64,000 bases of DNA from Pelodera strongyloides (lineage: Eukaryota; Nematoda; Chromadorea; Rhabditida; Rhabditidae). Positions 22,760-32,754 of the stretch are shown here, piece after piece. The stretch spans positions 1 through 64,000 of the forward strand of contig JAANDG010000592.1 in assembly GCA_036852015.1 (NCBI GenBank), read 5' to 3'. Under the pieces are notes generated by a model. It did not search any database. It had not been told where the DNA came from and was given only the letters and a program-made list of their open reading frames with translations. Positions within the stretch are counted from its first letter, which is position 1; each line of letters opens with the position of its first letter. A program made the position numbers and the translations under genes.

Positions 22760-25700
22760 ATGTATGCATGTGTGTTAGGGTGTGTGTATGTGAGTGGGTG
22801 TGCCTGCGTGTGTTTGTATATGCATTATGCATATGTATTGCTGAAACTGTGCTTTTCACAGAGATTGATGAAGAAACATACATACACTCCCAACGATCTA
22901 ATATAATCAAGCAATGAAACGAACCATTCGGCGGACATTTAGCCGGCGTGCACGGAGAATCAGGTGGAGGCGCATCTACCACAGCGTACTGAAATGTTAA
23001 TTTTTGGATAAAACACACGCACACGCACGCGCACACGCGCACACACACACGCACGCGCACACGCACACGCACACGCACACGCACACGCACACGCACACGC
23101 ACATATCATGAAGTCATTGCCACAGTTTCTTTCATTTGAAGATTTCCACTCACCACTGTCGGATCGATGGGTTGACATTTTAGATCAACAATGGTAAATC
23201 CCTCACGACAACTACCGTCGGCACAAGGGTATTGGTCACGGCATGGCACGGTCACTTCACTTTCACCTCTGAAGTAAGGAAGTGAAATAATAAGTCGTCA
23301 ATGAATAAATATTGTTAGTGAACCAACAATAAGCAAAACAGCAAAACTCTAAGGTGTGTGGGAATAACACTTCTCAAAGGAGAATACCATTTTGCGACCA
23401 CTTGGCAACCTAATGGCTTCTTTCATTTTTGAAAATCGAGATAATAATATCAACTAGTCTCGAAGTGGTCGCCACGTAGTCGGTGACACCAAATGTTTTC
23501 TTCTCCGATTCAGATTACTGTAAGGTTACTGACGTTTCACTGTGGCAAACCGTTATTATGCAACGTAATTGCCCTCACTCGCACTCCAATTGCTTTCCAT
23601 CGCTCGGGTCAATTGTCTCGATGCATTCTCTTCGTTTTGTAACATTTCCTTTGCCGCCGCAGAAGTGATCGCACGGTGCCACGTCCTCCCAAGGGGTCCA
23701 CGGAGCGGTAAGCCGTTTGTAGCAATATTTCGGAACTGAAAGGTACATAAGAACATAAGAAATGTGTGAACCCATTGAAGGTTCACTGCTTTTTTCTTGG
23801 GTTTGCGCCCAATTGGTGACCAATTATTGACGTGACTAACTCGAGACAAGTTTCATCGAAAATCTTCATCAGATGGTCACCAAATGGTCACGAACCCGTC
23901 ATGAACCAGTCATGAGATGGTTTTTTTATGCAAACCCCATTTTTTTTCGGCGAAAAAACAAACGGCGTTTTCGTATGGTTTGCAATTATTTCGTTTCCTG
24001 TGTCATAAATCCCGGATAATTGTTCTATGATACTTGTTCTAGGATAAACACTTATTCCTCAGCCAAGGCAATTATTGTCAACTGATAATTACCTACTCCT
24101 TTGTTCTTCATGGGACTTCACTACAGCTAACAGAAAAACAAATAAGCCTTTCATAGAGCTAATTGTAGAGTACAGTGTAGCAGTTTTATATACGTTACAC
24201 TTGTTTTATTTGTTGTTGATTTATTGTATGATGTACGTTACGCTCCAGAAATCAGATTGGCTGAGTAGTTCACTTTCTGCACTGAGCCTTCTCTGAACCT
24301 GACCCGCATGGTGCACCGCAGACTTTCCCGCGTGGTGCGGGTTTACAGGTCCGCACTATGCGGGAAAGTCTGCGGTGCACCGTGCGGATATGTCTGCAGG
24401 GGGAAAAAATCGAAAAATAATTTAATGCTTGTTTATTTATTGTGTAATTTAGTATATTACATATTGTGTGCCATGTAGAACACTTCACATAACATATATT
24501 CTATGAATAAAGCTTCATAAGACATAAGCACATGGGTGGAATTGAACCCTGACCACTCATCTGTAGTCAGCGCCTTCAACCACTCAGCCATAACCGCACA
24601 TGTGGCAAAAGGATGGAAAGGCGGAGACGTCTCTCGGCTGGCAGTCATTTGGACTATGTCCTAAGCGTTTCAGGGAGGCAACTTTTTTGCGTGGCGGGTT
24701 TGTCTGCAGGAAACCATGCGGGTATGTCTGCGGGAAAGTCTGCGGGTATGTCTGCGGGAAAGTCTGCGCCTCGCGGTTATGTCTGCGGGAAAGTCTGCCG
24801 CATGGTTGGGCGAACAAAAGTGTCGCAATGTGTAATTTCAGCGAGTTTCCGCATGATGGCAGAGTATGCGGGAAAGTATGCGGGAAAGTCTGCAGCTCTG
24901 CGGGAAAGTCTGCGCGCACGCCACACCATGCGGGAAAGTATGCGCGCACGCCCAAAACGTGCGGGAAAGTATGCGCCGCACTATGCGCCCCAGAACGTAG
25001 TTACCAATTGAGTTGTTTATTGATTTACTGATTGGCCAGTCAAGAAAGCCATTCCTCTTACCTGCGCACAATATATGTGCAATTTCAAATGTCTGCCGGT
25101 CATCTTCACTGCGCGCCGCCCATTTGCCGTCTCCAAGACATAATAGTTCAATCTCGGCGGTAGTATTCTGGTACCAGGGAGTTTGCTCAAACACTATCTG
25201 AAAGGAGCTTTATTTTTTACTTTTATTACATCATCCAAGCTCCAAGTAATGAAAAAAATGAAAAAGAATAATACAAATTACGTTAGCCATAATTGTGTTG
25301 CTTCGTAGAGAAGTCTTGACATTCGCGTCGAAATCAAAATGTGAGCCAAACGGGCGCGATAGCGTCGCCGTGAACTTACGGCCGACTTACATTTCTGTAT
25401 CCTGGTGCGCAGTCGGGGTCTTCAGGTTCTATGCAGCTGGCGGCGTAGACCTGGATGAGCACGCCACCGTGGCCGCTACAACGGAACACTTTTTGCTGAA
25501 AGAACACAAAATTTCAATGCATTTTTTTTCAATTCCAATATTTTAAAGCCCATCATCATCATAATATCTCTATGCGAGGGTAGCCGACACCTTCGAAACA
25601 TTTCCCGAGCTTCTCAGAGCCAAACTATACTATGGCTGCCGTTAGGGCACATAATTGAACTGTGTATTGTTTCAAATGCACTACATTTATGTAGGAGAAC

Positions 25701-26081
25701 AATGCTAAACCCGCCAGTATCTTGTACAGATGTCTATGCGACGATGTGCACGTGTCGTACTTTTCCTACGTAAGTAACCTTACGCAACTACAGTACATAC
25801 TAACATACTACTTAGCGTACCGTACCAAACTCACATTACAACATCCTCCAAGTCCTGATCCAAAATCTCCAAACGTTGTATTGACTTCGGCGAATTCCCA
25901 GTGTTGTTCCACGTCACATGGGACTTCATAGCCGAGGTTCTCGCACTCCTAAAAATCATTATTTGCTTAAAAATTGGGTCCTCTGAACTGAACCATGGCC
26001 AAACAGAATTTTGAACATTGTAGACATGAGTATTGATCGTATATATCGCGTGGGCAGTTGTTCAAAATTTGCAAAAAGCAC

Positions 26082-26170
<89 letters not shown>

Positions 26171-28582
26171 GTAACCACATTTTTTTACCGAAGCTCTCTC
26201 ACATTCACGGGTTTTCCGGTAAGTTACAAACTTCTCTTGAGACTCACAAGCAGATGTTTTTTTCGACTGTGATCATATTTGGCGACTAGTTGATGTCTTT
26301 TTCAATGAAACTTACTTAGAACTACGTAAGCGAGGCGAGGTGGAAGACGACTGATAACGTCATCTGTGACCGGCACAGCTAACTAGGTGACATACAGAGG
26401 CCGTATTCACCAACACACAGGGAGCCCTAACTAGGCGCACGAGCGCTCTGAATCTCTTCTGCTCTCGCACTCTCTACGCACTCTTCACCTCCTGGGGAGG
26501 CCAGGGAGTGCTCCCGGCGTGTTGGTGAATACGGCCTCAGAGGTGAGATGCGCACTCAAGTGAAAAGCTACCCTACCTGACTGTCACAATTTTTCAGCTC
26601 CAGGACAGGAGGTGTCGCGCAGGAGGAAGAACACTAAATACCAATCAAATACCAATAACAATACCAATAACAATACCAATGACTATACCACCACGCATGT
26701 AAATAGCAATCGATTACAAGTTTTTGATTTATCAGTTTCATAAGCAAGCACGAATTTTAAATTTGTTTTACGCTTCAAGAGCGTGCACCTGTATTCAAGG
26801 GAGTTCAAAGTACAGTTTCAAGGTTTGCTTATGACATGTTCCGCAGAGGTCAAATTAGTTGAGTACAGATGAAAATTAGCTGTGATGTGATGCCGCTATA
26901 TATATACATACATTGTGCTAAATTAAAACCGCAATACCGTCCCTTCCGGCGCTTTCGTTGTAGTTCCATATGCTTCTTCCCAACTAGGAATTGTCGGGGG
27001 AAGCTCAAGATCACGACCAGCAGTTGTCGTAGTCGTAGTCCTAGAAGCTGAAGCTTTAGCACAGTGGCAAGATTCTCAGCTAGTACGAGCACAACCCGGG
27101 ATCAGATCCACCATGCAACGAATTGAAACAAACACAACCAAAAAATGGAGGTTCAAGGGCAATCCATATAAAAAAAAGTTTTCCCTAATTTTTCTGCGTA
27201 CGCTAACTAGCTGTGGATCTTCCTTTGCGAATAACTTCCCCCATTTTGCATACTATGCAAAATGGTTTTCACAGCCACGTTTTAGTAGTCTGGAAGATTT
27301 ATCACAGAACAATTGGGAAAAACTTTTTTTGCGTGGGCCTGTGCCTTTAAATTATTAGTTCACTATACGTGCCTTACGAGCAAAAAGCCTCTTCCGAGGT
27401 GATTAGCACTAATGAGAGATAGACCAGTACGTCATAAACAGTTCGTGGACCAATATTATTATTTTTTGGGGTTCAATTGTTCCCAATTAATTATTAGCAT
27501 TATTATCAAATAGTAGTCACGTTGTAGTTATCGTAGTGGGGAAAGAACGAGTTGCAGTGGTCCTGGAAGTACAATCTTGACAGAGTGGTAACCATCTTAT
27601 CTGGCACTAGCAAAACTCGGGATCAGACCCTCTGTGTGTCAAGCAAATGTGTTTGCAAAACGTATCAAAATGCACACGTGTAAGTCCCATAACAAAAAAA
27701 AACCGAAATGCGATTGATGAGTTAGCGGCAGTCGCGCGGCCTACGTTTTGCATGTTAAGCTTTATTGTGGCTAACTAATCGCCCAATGCTCTTTATAAAT
27801 TTCTAAAATATAAAAGTTTAGCTCACGTGGTAGTCGTTGGAGGCGGCGGTGGCAGAGGTCGCCTCAAAAAGAAATTAAAGTTTTTAATTTGAACAAAATA
27901 TTGCTCAACCTAGTGCGCATTTTATAGCTTGTTAGCTCAAATTTGTTTTACGCTTCTCGAGCGTGCACCTTCAAGAGCATGTTGCACCGCGACCGGGTGG
28001 TAAAAACAGGTTTCTTGGAGCAGGGCTGGCCACCCATTCCGCAAACAAAGATGGCCTATTACTCTGGAGCGCACTACTTCGGTAGAGCAGAGCGGACTGC
28101 AAGGACCCCTTCGGGCCCTGAAGAACAGTCTTAGCTCCATTTGAAAGCTCATTCTAAACATTCATAACATGAGACCTTTGAAAACACCACCAGGTGAGGG
28201 AATCGTGGGCGATCCCTCCTGGCCCTAGCCCGAAGACGTCGAGCAATTTGTCATCTGGAACTCGTCGCCGACTGCTCAGGACCTCTGCGGAACATGTCAT
28301 AAGCAAACATTGAAATTGTAATTTGAACTCCCTTGAATAAAGGTGCACGCTTTTGTAGCGTAAAACGATTTTTTAATTTAAAAGTTGTCAAATTGTACCA
28401 GTCATAGGCATTGAACGCGGTTTTCATGTAGTTTTTGGAAACATATAGAACTGTTCTTCCACGTATTACATGCATATTTTCGGCACAAAAAAAAGAAGAA
28501 GACAACAAACTGCTTATGGAAACTCACTGAGCTTGTGCTGCAGAGAAAAGACAGGCCAGCAGTACGACGAGGAAAGTGGTGT
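18678..28582 (-). CDS. Secreted mosaic protein: signal peptide, Thr/Pro linkers, C6-like region, four TSP1 repeats (19 exons)
   Basis: Exons 5' to 3': 28528-28582, 27827-27862, 27521-27562, 26938-27040, 26577-26597, 25835-25948, 25391-25495, 25062-25197, 23579-23735, 23154-23268, 22925-22988, 22430-22541, 21738-21946, 21314-21434, 20296-20431, 19549-19620, 19185-19306, 19026-19085, 18678-18813. Every junction is GT-AG and phase-consistent over ~638 codons. Exon 1 encodes a hydrophobic signal core ending AAQAQ; a short upstream exon with the ATG is not identified. Three Thr/Pro-rich mucin-like exons follow. Exons 5-8 form a Cys-rich region resembling the nematode C6 domain. TSP1 repeats are in exons 9 (PWTPWED, CGG, RREC), 12 (TWSDWY, CGYCG, QRRC), 14 (WSAWDLC, CGACG, TRKC) and 17 (GDWVDQF, CGLCG, QRTC). 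Each is followed by a small Cys module (exons 10, 13, 15, 19). I infer an extracellular matrix, cuticle or surface-coat protein. Exon 5 (21 bp) is least certain. Confidence 0.75.
18855..19010. repeat. MITE-3 family copy
   Basis: TTGATGACCGG, TTGGTGACCAGATGCCGACGG and AGGTCGCCAGGCGGTCGC in the intron between the last two exons of the TSP1 gene. Confidence 0.55.
19130..19172. repeat. MITE-1 fragment
   Basis: TTTAAAGCTGTATGTCAGCCGG with GGAAACG, one element end only. Confidence 0.5.
19333..19402 (+). repeat. tRNA-like (SINE-type) segment
   Basis: TGGCCTAATGG resembles a pol III A box and GGTTCGGATCA, ~45 bases on, a B box. No acceptor stem can be drawn, so this is a tRNA-derived repeat and not a tRNA gene. 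Confidence 0.4.
19993..20152. repeat. MITE-1 copy, right end lost
   Basis: TTTAAAGCGAATTGCCGACCGG at the left, core CTTATGCAAATAAACATAA, and ATGATGCGTTTTTTCGG where the second end breaks off. Confidence 0.75.
20190..20225 (-). repeat. tRNA-like fragment
   Basis: Reverse-strand GGGTTCGAACCCCAC is a perfect T-arm/B-box. The rest does not fold as a tRNA. Confidence 0.35.
20460..20502. repeat. MITE-1 fragment
   Basis: TTTAAAGCGATACGACGAACGG then TTTTTGAAACC. It stands 29 bp upstream (minus sense) of the exon encoding the third Cys module. Confidence 0.45.
20638..20813. repeat. Near-perfect palindromic MITE-1 variant
   Basis: Arms of about 80 bp (TTTAAAGCGAAATGCTAGCC ... GGCTAGCATTTCGCTTTAA) are almost exact inverted copies around a very short loop near 20727. 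Confidence 0.92.
20814..20974. repeat. MITE-1 copy, left end lost
   Basis: ACACATCGAGTACACCAGC starts inside the element. The right end CCGGCCGGTGCTTCGCTTTAA is intact. It abuts the palindromic variant. Confidence 0.8.
21997..22092. repeat. (CT)n-rich tract
   Basis: CT and CCCT repeats in the intron upstream (minus sense) of exon 13. Confidence 0.85.
22268..22352. repeat. Direct repeat of a TCCGGGAGCAGCC / CCTCCCGCAGGA unit
   Basis: Two copies of about 45 bp, each with internal dyad symmetry (CGGGAG ... CTCCCG). Confidence 0.75.
22722..22760. repeat. (GT)n microsatellite
   Basis: GT run with further GT-rich sequence to about 22815. Confidence 0.9.
22995..23104. repeat. Alternating purine-pyrimidine (CA/CG)n tract
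   Basis: About 100 bp of CACACG and CGCACA with strict purine/pyrimidine alternation, a sequence type prone to Z-DNA. It lies in the 165-bp intron between exons 10 and 11 of the TSP1 gene. Confidence 0.9.
23340..24010. repeat. MITE-3 family copies, interrupted by a TSP1 exon
   Basis: Family words lie on both sides of exon 9 (23579-23735): 23395-23500 on one side and 23810-24005 on the other, with AATTATTTCGTTTTCCTGTG at the right. This could be two copies. Confidence 0.45.
24300..24400. repeat. 'gcgggaaagtctgcg' family, inverted pair
   Basis: GCACCGCAGACTTTCCCGC and GCGGGAAAGTCTGCGGTGC form a near-perfect hairpin with a ~35-bp loop. Confidence 0.85.
24527..24602 (-). repeat. tRNA-Leu/Ser-like pseudo-tRNA
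   Basis: Reverse-strand TGGCTGAGTGG (A box) and GGTTCAATTCC (B box) with GGCGCTGACTACAG between them. The acceptor stem does not pair at normal spacing. It is related to the copies at 43383-43463 and 43770-43856. Confidence 0.5.
24690..25005. repeat. Tandem array of 'gcgggaaagtctgcg' units
   Basis: Many units alternate GCGGGAAAGTCTGCG and GCGGGTATGTCTGCG. The last ~85 bp, ending GCGCCCCAGAACGTAG, match 61258-61345 almost exactly. Confidence 0.9.
26085..26170. repeat. (GT)n microsatellite
   Basis: Long uninterrupted GT run in an intron of the TSP1 gene. Confidence 0.98.
26398..26540. repeat. MITE-2 copy
   Basis: AGGCCGTATTCACCAACACAC at the left and GTGTTGGTGAATACGGCCT at the right. Confidence 0.92.
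26636..26686. repeat. Short tandem repeat (AATACCAAT-type)
   Basis: Four to five units of AATACCAATAAC and variants. Confidence 0.8.
26765..26848 (+). repeat. R4 dispersed repeat copy
   Basis: TTTACGCTTCAAGAGCGTGC through ATGTTCCGCAGAGGTC. Confidence 0.65.
27055..27112 (+). repeat. tRNA-like segment beside a Thr-rich exon
   Basis: TAGCACAGTGGC fits a pol III A box and CGGGATCAGATCC resembles the T-arm of the other two copies. It lies 15 bp upstream (minus sense) of exon 4 of the TSP1 gene. Confidence 0.35.
27576..27643 (+). repeat. 68-nt tRNA-like segment, copy 1
   Basis: CTTGACA at the left pairs perfectly with TGTCAAG at the right, as a 7-bp acceptor stem. Between them are AGTGGTAACC (D-arm-like) and CGGGATCAGACCC (T-arm-like). 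It lies 13 bp upstream of a Thr-rich exon. Confidence 0.4.
28186..28375 (-). repeat. R4 dispersed repeat, longest copy
   Basis: On the minus strand it runs from the CGCTACAAAAGCGTGCACC region through CCGCAGAGGTCCTGAGCAGT to CGACGTCTTCGGGCTAGGGC. A fragment of the start recurs at 27948-27972. Confidence 0.65.
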
Positions 28583-28604
28583 CTGTGATAGAAGAAAAGA
28601 TCAT

Positions 28605-28772
28605 TAAAGGGAAATACCGGCCGGTTTTTGAAACGCGTCGAGTACACAAGCAACAAATTATGCAAACATAAATTAGAATGAAAAGTCGAGCTAAATTCGG
28701 GTAATTTAGCATAAATACGCAAGAATTCTGTTGTCCACGATGCGTTTCAAAAACCGCCGGTATTTCGCTAAC
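28605..28772. repeat. MITE-1 copy
   Basis: TTAAAGGGAAATACCGGCCGG at the left and AACCGCCGGTATTTCGCTAAC at the right. It lies 22 bp upstream (minus sense) of the signal-peptide exon. Confidence 0.88.
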
Positions 28773-28897
28773 TAATTAAATAGTGAATTTCATATTACCG
28801 TGAAAACTTTGTCGGTGGGTCATTAATAGGTGCCCGACCGATTTTGGAAACCGGGCGCCATATTCACCACTTAGTTCCCCATAGGGAATTCCCCGTC

Positions 28898-29040
28898 TCT
28901 CGCCGTATTCACCAATGCACAGGGAGCTCTCCGTAGGCTCATGAGCGTTCTGATCTCTTCTGCCCTCGCACTCTCTACGCACTTTTTAGCTTCCTAGGGA
29001 GGCCAGGGAGGGTTCCCTGCGTGTTGGTGAATACAGCCAC
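28898..29040. repeat. MITE-2 copy
   Basis: GCCGTATTCACCAATGCAC at the left and GCGTGTTGGTGAATACAGCC at the right. Confidence 0.88.
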
Positions 29041-29794
29041 TGGCCCACACTCGTCTGGTGTGTCATTTTGCTAATTTGAAACTCACGCCTGTGCAACTCC
29101 ATAAACCGACCTTTTGTTGTAATCCTTATTGAGGCGCTAGAAGGCATATTGCCTGAAAACAACAATGTAAATTGACGTTTGCTTGCAGCAATTATGCTAG
29201 TAATTAGGTGAAAAATCCAACATTTATAGAAACGCAGTCACTTTAAATTCGTGATTTTATTTTGTGAAAGAATTGGGAAAAATACTTTACCAAAACCAAA
29301 TTGTTTGAAATCTAACCCAGGGAGTTAACCACTAGATAAGCGGAGTTACTAGACTGCGTTCCTTTAAAAAAAATCGAAACCCTGAATAACTTTGGCAAAG
29401 AATAATGCAAAGGAGAAAAAAACTCAGCAGACTGCAGACTTGTCTAGAGGCAAGAAGAGTTATTCATCTAACAATAAATGCAAAACACAGTGGCTTCTGG
29501 TCGTCGCAAACCGAGTCCCATAATTTTTTAGATATTATTATATTTAGCAACGTGGCGTAAATATACGTAACCAATAATCATACTTACTTATTCCATAAAC
29601 TGTATTACTCCATAGAGAATTCAACATGTTACCCGTGTGAAACTCTATACATGGTTTACGTTTTTATTATCTCTTTTACTGCGTTTATTTAATACAAGAA
29701 CACAAAAGGAGGTATAGTAAAGTTAATATTTCTGTCACGATCGCTTTTTTCCACTTTGTAGATTCTATCATAGGAAAATCGAGGGGGTCCTGAG

Positions 29795-29885
29795 ACTAAC
29801 AGAAACCAGTCGGAAGACGGTCACCAAATGGTTTCCACAAGAAAAACCAGTTGGTGACTGGTCCGGACCACTTAGAAACAGTTAT
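29795..29885. repeat. MITE-3 fragment
   Basis: GGTCACCAAATGG and TTGGTGACTGGTC words without recognisable ends. Confidence 0.4.
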
Positions 29886-29900
29886 AGAAGAGAAAATATA

Positions 29901-30075
29901 TTAAAGCGAAATAGCATCCGGTTGTTGAAACGCATCTCAAATATCAGAATTCTTATGCAGCTATGCTAAAAGGGGTATATTGCGGTCTATTTTGTATTCA
30001 AATTTATGCTCATTTGCATATGAAGCATAGGAAAGCAGGGAGTACTCGATGCGTTTCAAAAACCTCGGATTTTAT
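29901..30075. repeat. MITE-1 copy, right end lost
   Basis: TTAAAGCGAAATAGCATCCGG at the left, the ATTTGCATATG core, and GATGCGTTTCAAAAACC before divergence. Confidence 0.8.
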
Positions 30076-30189
30076 GGAAACAAATAGCTAGGGAAAACAT
30101 AATGTTTCACACTCTAACGTCCAACCAGAAGTAACTTGTTATCAGTATTGTGTTAAGGCAGGTGTTTAAATTCGTCGCATGTTTAGAGC

Positions 30190-30300
30190 TCCACGATCTC
30201 GCTATGCACTGATGAAACTTGGACTGCGCGATGCGAGGTCCTCTGGCGAGTCCCTGGCGAAATTTGGGCCAAAACTAGGAAAGGTAGGGAGCGTTTCTAG
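30190..30300. repeat. 'TTCGCCAG' GC-rich repeat copy
   Basis: GCGCGATGCGAGG, CTGGCGAGTCCCTGGCGAA: diverged words of the family at 13800 and 51470. Confidence 0.35.
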
Positions 30301-30739
30301 GTAAGGATCTAAAAGCGTTCTTTACCAAAATGCGTACCGATGTAGTGTACTTGTCTTATTACTTCAAAATACACCAAAATGCGTGTCGATTTTGTGTACT
30401 TGATATGGATTTTAAAGAAATGTTACTGTTCCTTTAACCTTTAGTTGACAACATCATAATATGAGAATTATGAAATTAAACAGTCTCACCTAAAAGTTCT
30501 TTACTAAAACTAAAACACTCACGTCCCCAACGACCATATCATATGCATTACCAAAATAAAGCCGTGCATGAAATTGAAATGCTTCAGTTACTCTATTTTA
30601 GTGTAAAACATTTATTCATTACACGACATAGTAAAAACTTTATTGAAAAACGAATTAGGCAAGTTAGGCTTGAGCCTATTTCAGGCCTGCGCATAGGCCT
30701 GCCTAGGACCAAGACCTCAGACACTTAGACTAATGTCCA

Positions 30740-32147
30740 TTACAATTCCGGCTGTTTAGTAGTCCGTCTTCCGCGGCACATTCTCTTTTGTCGCGTAGTT
30801 GTCTCTATCTTCGGCGGGACACTTCTGAAAAGAAACCATTTTAAAGCGAAATACCGGCCGGTTTTTGAAGCAAATGAATTTTTACGTATTTATGCTAATT
30901 TGCTCGAATTTAGCTCGATTTTTTATTCTAATTTATGGTCATTTGCATAGGATGCATAAGAATACTGGTGTACTCGACGTGTTTCAAAAACCGGCCAGTA
31001 TTTCGCTTTAAGTTGTTCGGTTATTCCCAATAAATTATTTTAATTAGTATCAATAGTAGTCACGTTGTAGTTGTAGTTGTCGGAGTGGGGGTTTGCGGCG
31101 GAACGCGTCCAGGAGTTGTAGTGGTCCTGTAAGTTCAATCTTGACATAGTGGTAACCTTCTTATCTGGCACTAGCACAACGCGGGATCAGACCCCCGGTG
31201 TGTCAAGCAGACGGGTTTGCAAAACGTCCCATAAAAGATTGATTAGTTTGCGGAAGTCGTGATAAACGGGGCGCACTTTGTCTTTGTTTTATCAGTAGTA
31301 TTTTATCACGCACACGTTTTGCATGGTAAGCTTACGGCTAACTAATCGCCTAATGCGTTTTATAAAGTTCTGAGGCCGTATTCACCAACACGCGGGAAGC
31401 CCTCGCTGGCCTCCCCAGGGAGTTAAACAGTGCGTAGAGAGTGTGAGAGGAGAAGAGATTCAGAGCGCCCGTGAGGTCAGGTAGGGCACCCTGTGTGTTG
31501 GTGAATACGGCCTTTGAAATATAAAGTTTAGCTCACGTGGTAGTCGTTGGCGTGGGTGTCTGTGGCGGAGCTCGCCTCAAAAATAATAAAATTAAAATAT
31601 TGCAACATGATTGGACTGTGAGGAAATAATGATATTTACGTACGAGTCGGGACCGCTTGTAAAGCGGTCTAAACGTGGTTTTATAAAGACAGAGAACTGG
31701 CATTCATGTACCATACGCACGTCTCAGACAAAAAAAGATGAGCATTGCGGACCTTAGCTCGCTTTGCGAGTGATTCTTGGTGGTGGTGCAGGTAGCCTAA
31801 TGGTAAACGCATTGGCCGGGATAGGCCCGAGGCCGGTTTCACAAGTTACGTGCGCACGGAAAGTTCCGTTGCAAGTAAGGCTTATGTATCGGAAGAGAAC
31901 CTCGCACTCGACAGTCGAAGTTTATCTTCGAAATTTCTCCTCAGATGCCATCATTTGTACCATTTTTTCCAGTTTACAAGAGGTTATGAAATAATACCTT
32001 CGATTTCAATCATGAATGGCAAATGCTAGCATTGATTTTGTTTTGTTTTTTATATCATATTCACAAAACTCGGTACAATACGGCTTTGGACTTACTGGGC
32101 TTGTGTCCCAATGACGAATAGTAGAACGATTGTGATGAGGAAGTATT
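30740..32147 (-). CDS. Short secreted Thr/Pro-rich protein, paralogue of the TSP1 gene's 5' end
   Basis: Exons 5' to 3': 32096-32147, 31537-31575, 31064-31126, 30740-30824. The first encodes a hydrophobic signal core ending IGTQAQ with the same phases (1 in, 2 out) as the signal exon of the neighbour at 28528-28582. The next two are Thr/Pro-rich (RAPPQTPTPTTT; TPGRVPPQTPTPT) and match exons 2-3 of that gene in sequence, phase and flanking intron. The last, in phase, reads SVPPKIETTTRQ and stops after about 27 residues. The exon bearing the ATG was not found. It is either a tandem duplicate that kept only the mucin-like start, or a decayed pseudogene. Confidence 0.5.
30841..31012. repeat. MITE-1 copy
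   Basis: TTTAAAGCGAAATACCGGCC and GGCCAGTATTTCGCTTTAA ends, both well preserved. Confidence 0.92.
31140..31207 (+). repeat. 68-nt tRNA-like segment, copy 2
   Basis: Same length, same CTTGACA/TGTCAAG stem and same position relative to the Thr-rich exon as the copy at 27576-27643. Confidence 0.4.
31374..31514. repeat. MITE-2 copy with a paralogous empty site
   Basis: GAGGCCGTATTCACCAACACGC and GTGTTGGTGAATACGGCC ends. The corresponding point in the duplicated partner, near 27805-27812, lacks the element. Confidence 0.93.
31784..31850 (+). repeat. tRNA-like segment
   Basis: GTAGCCTAATGGTAAACGC resembles a D-arm/A box. The downstream B box is weak (GGTTTCACAAG). Confidence 0.3.
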
Positions 32148-32344
32148 CTAAAGTTTATATTTATAAATGGTAGTGTTGGGGATTACGGCCCAATCGACGG
32201 GGGTTCGAGTCCTGTCATAGCTCAAGCAAACAGTGTCATTCATGTACATATTAGCGATACACCTATCCCTCTGAAATACAGTTCTGAAAGAATCATGCAT
32301 CTGGAAATAAATTATTATTATTATCATTATTGTTTCTGTTTTAT

Positions 32345-32440
32345 ACAAGAGCGTGCGCCTTTATCAACGATAGTACAATGCAGTTTGAAAGCGAGCCTAT
32401 GACTTGTTCCGCAGAGGTCCTGGGTCCTGGGCATTAGGCG
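32345..32440 (+). repeat. R4 dispersed repeat copy
   Basis: CAAGAGCGTGCGCCTTTATC through GTTCCGCAGAGGTCCTGGG. Confidence 0.6.
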
Positions 32441-32574
32441 GCGATTTACGTTTTTGAGTGTCAATTTATGATAGAATTTTGATGGCATTCTAGTTCCGAA
32501 GTTTCAAGATTCATAAACCCACCTCTCATTTTCATCGATCTCCCTCAATTCTAAGGCTGACCTGAAAATGACTT

Positions 32575-32754
32575 TGAAGCGAAATACCGGCCGGTTTTTG
32601 AAACGCATTGCGTGCACCTGCTTTCTTATGCAGCATATGAAATGAGCAAAAATTGGAATAAAAACTACCCCGATTAGACCCCACGTTGCATAAATGCATA
32701 GGAATGCAAGTACTTGAGATGCGTTTCAAAAACCGGCCGGTATTTCGCTTTAAT
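32575..32754. repeat. MITE-1 copy
   Basis: GAAGCGAAATACCGGCCGG at the left and CCGGCCGGTATTTCGCTTTAA at the right. Confidence 0.92.

Larger units (their letters stand above)
31020..31600. repeat. Duplicated segment (partner 27440-27870)
   Basis: Both segments contain two Thr/Pro exons, the tRNA-like CTTGACA...TGTCAAG unit, GTGTGTCAAGCA and CGTTTTGCATG, then TTTAGCTCACGTGGTAGTCG, in the same order. They are 3.6 kb apart in direct orientation. Confidence 0.8.

Noticed and set aside
22569..23178. Cys/Val or His/Thr-rich frames
   Set aside because: Translations of (GT)n and (CA)n microsatellites.
24600..25031. A Cys/Gly-rich secreted protein
   Set aside because: Frames on both strands are made of the gcgggaaagtctgcg repeat, which recurs elsewhere outside any gene.
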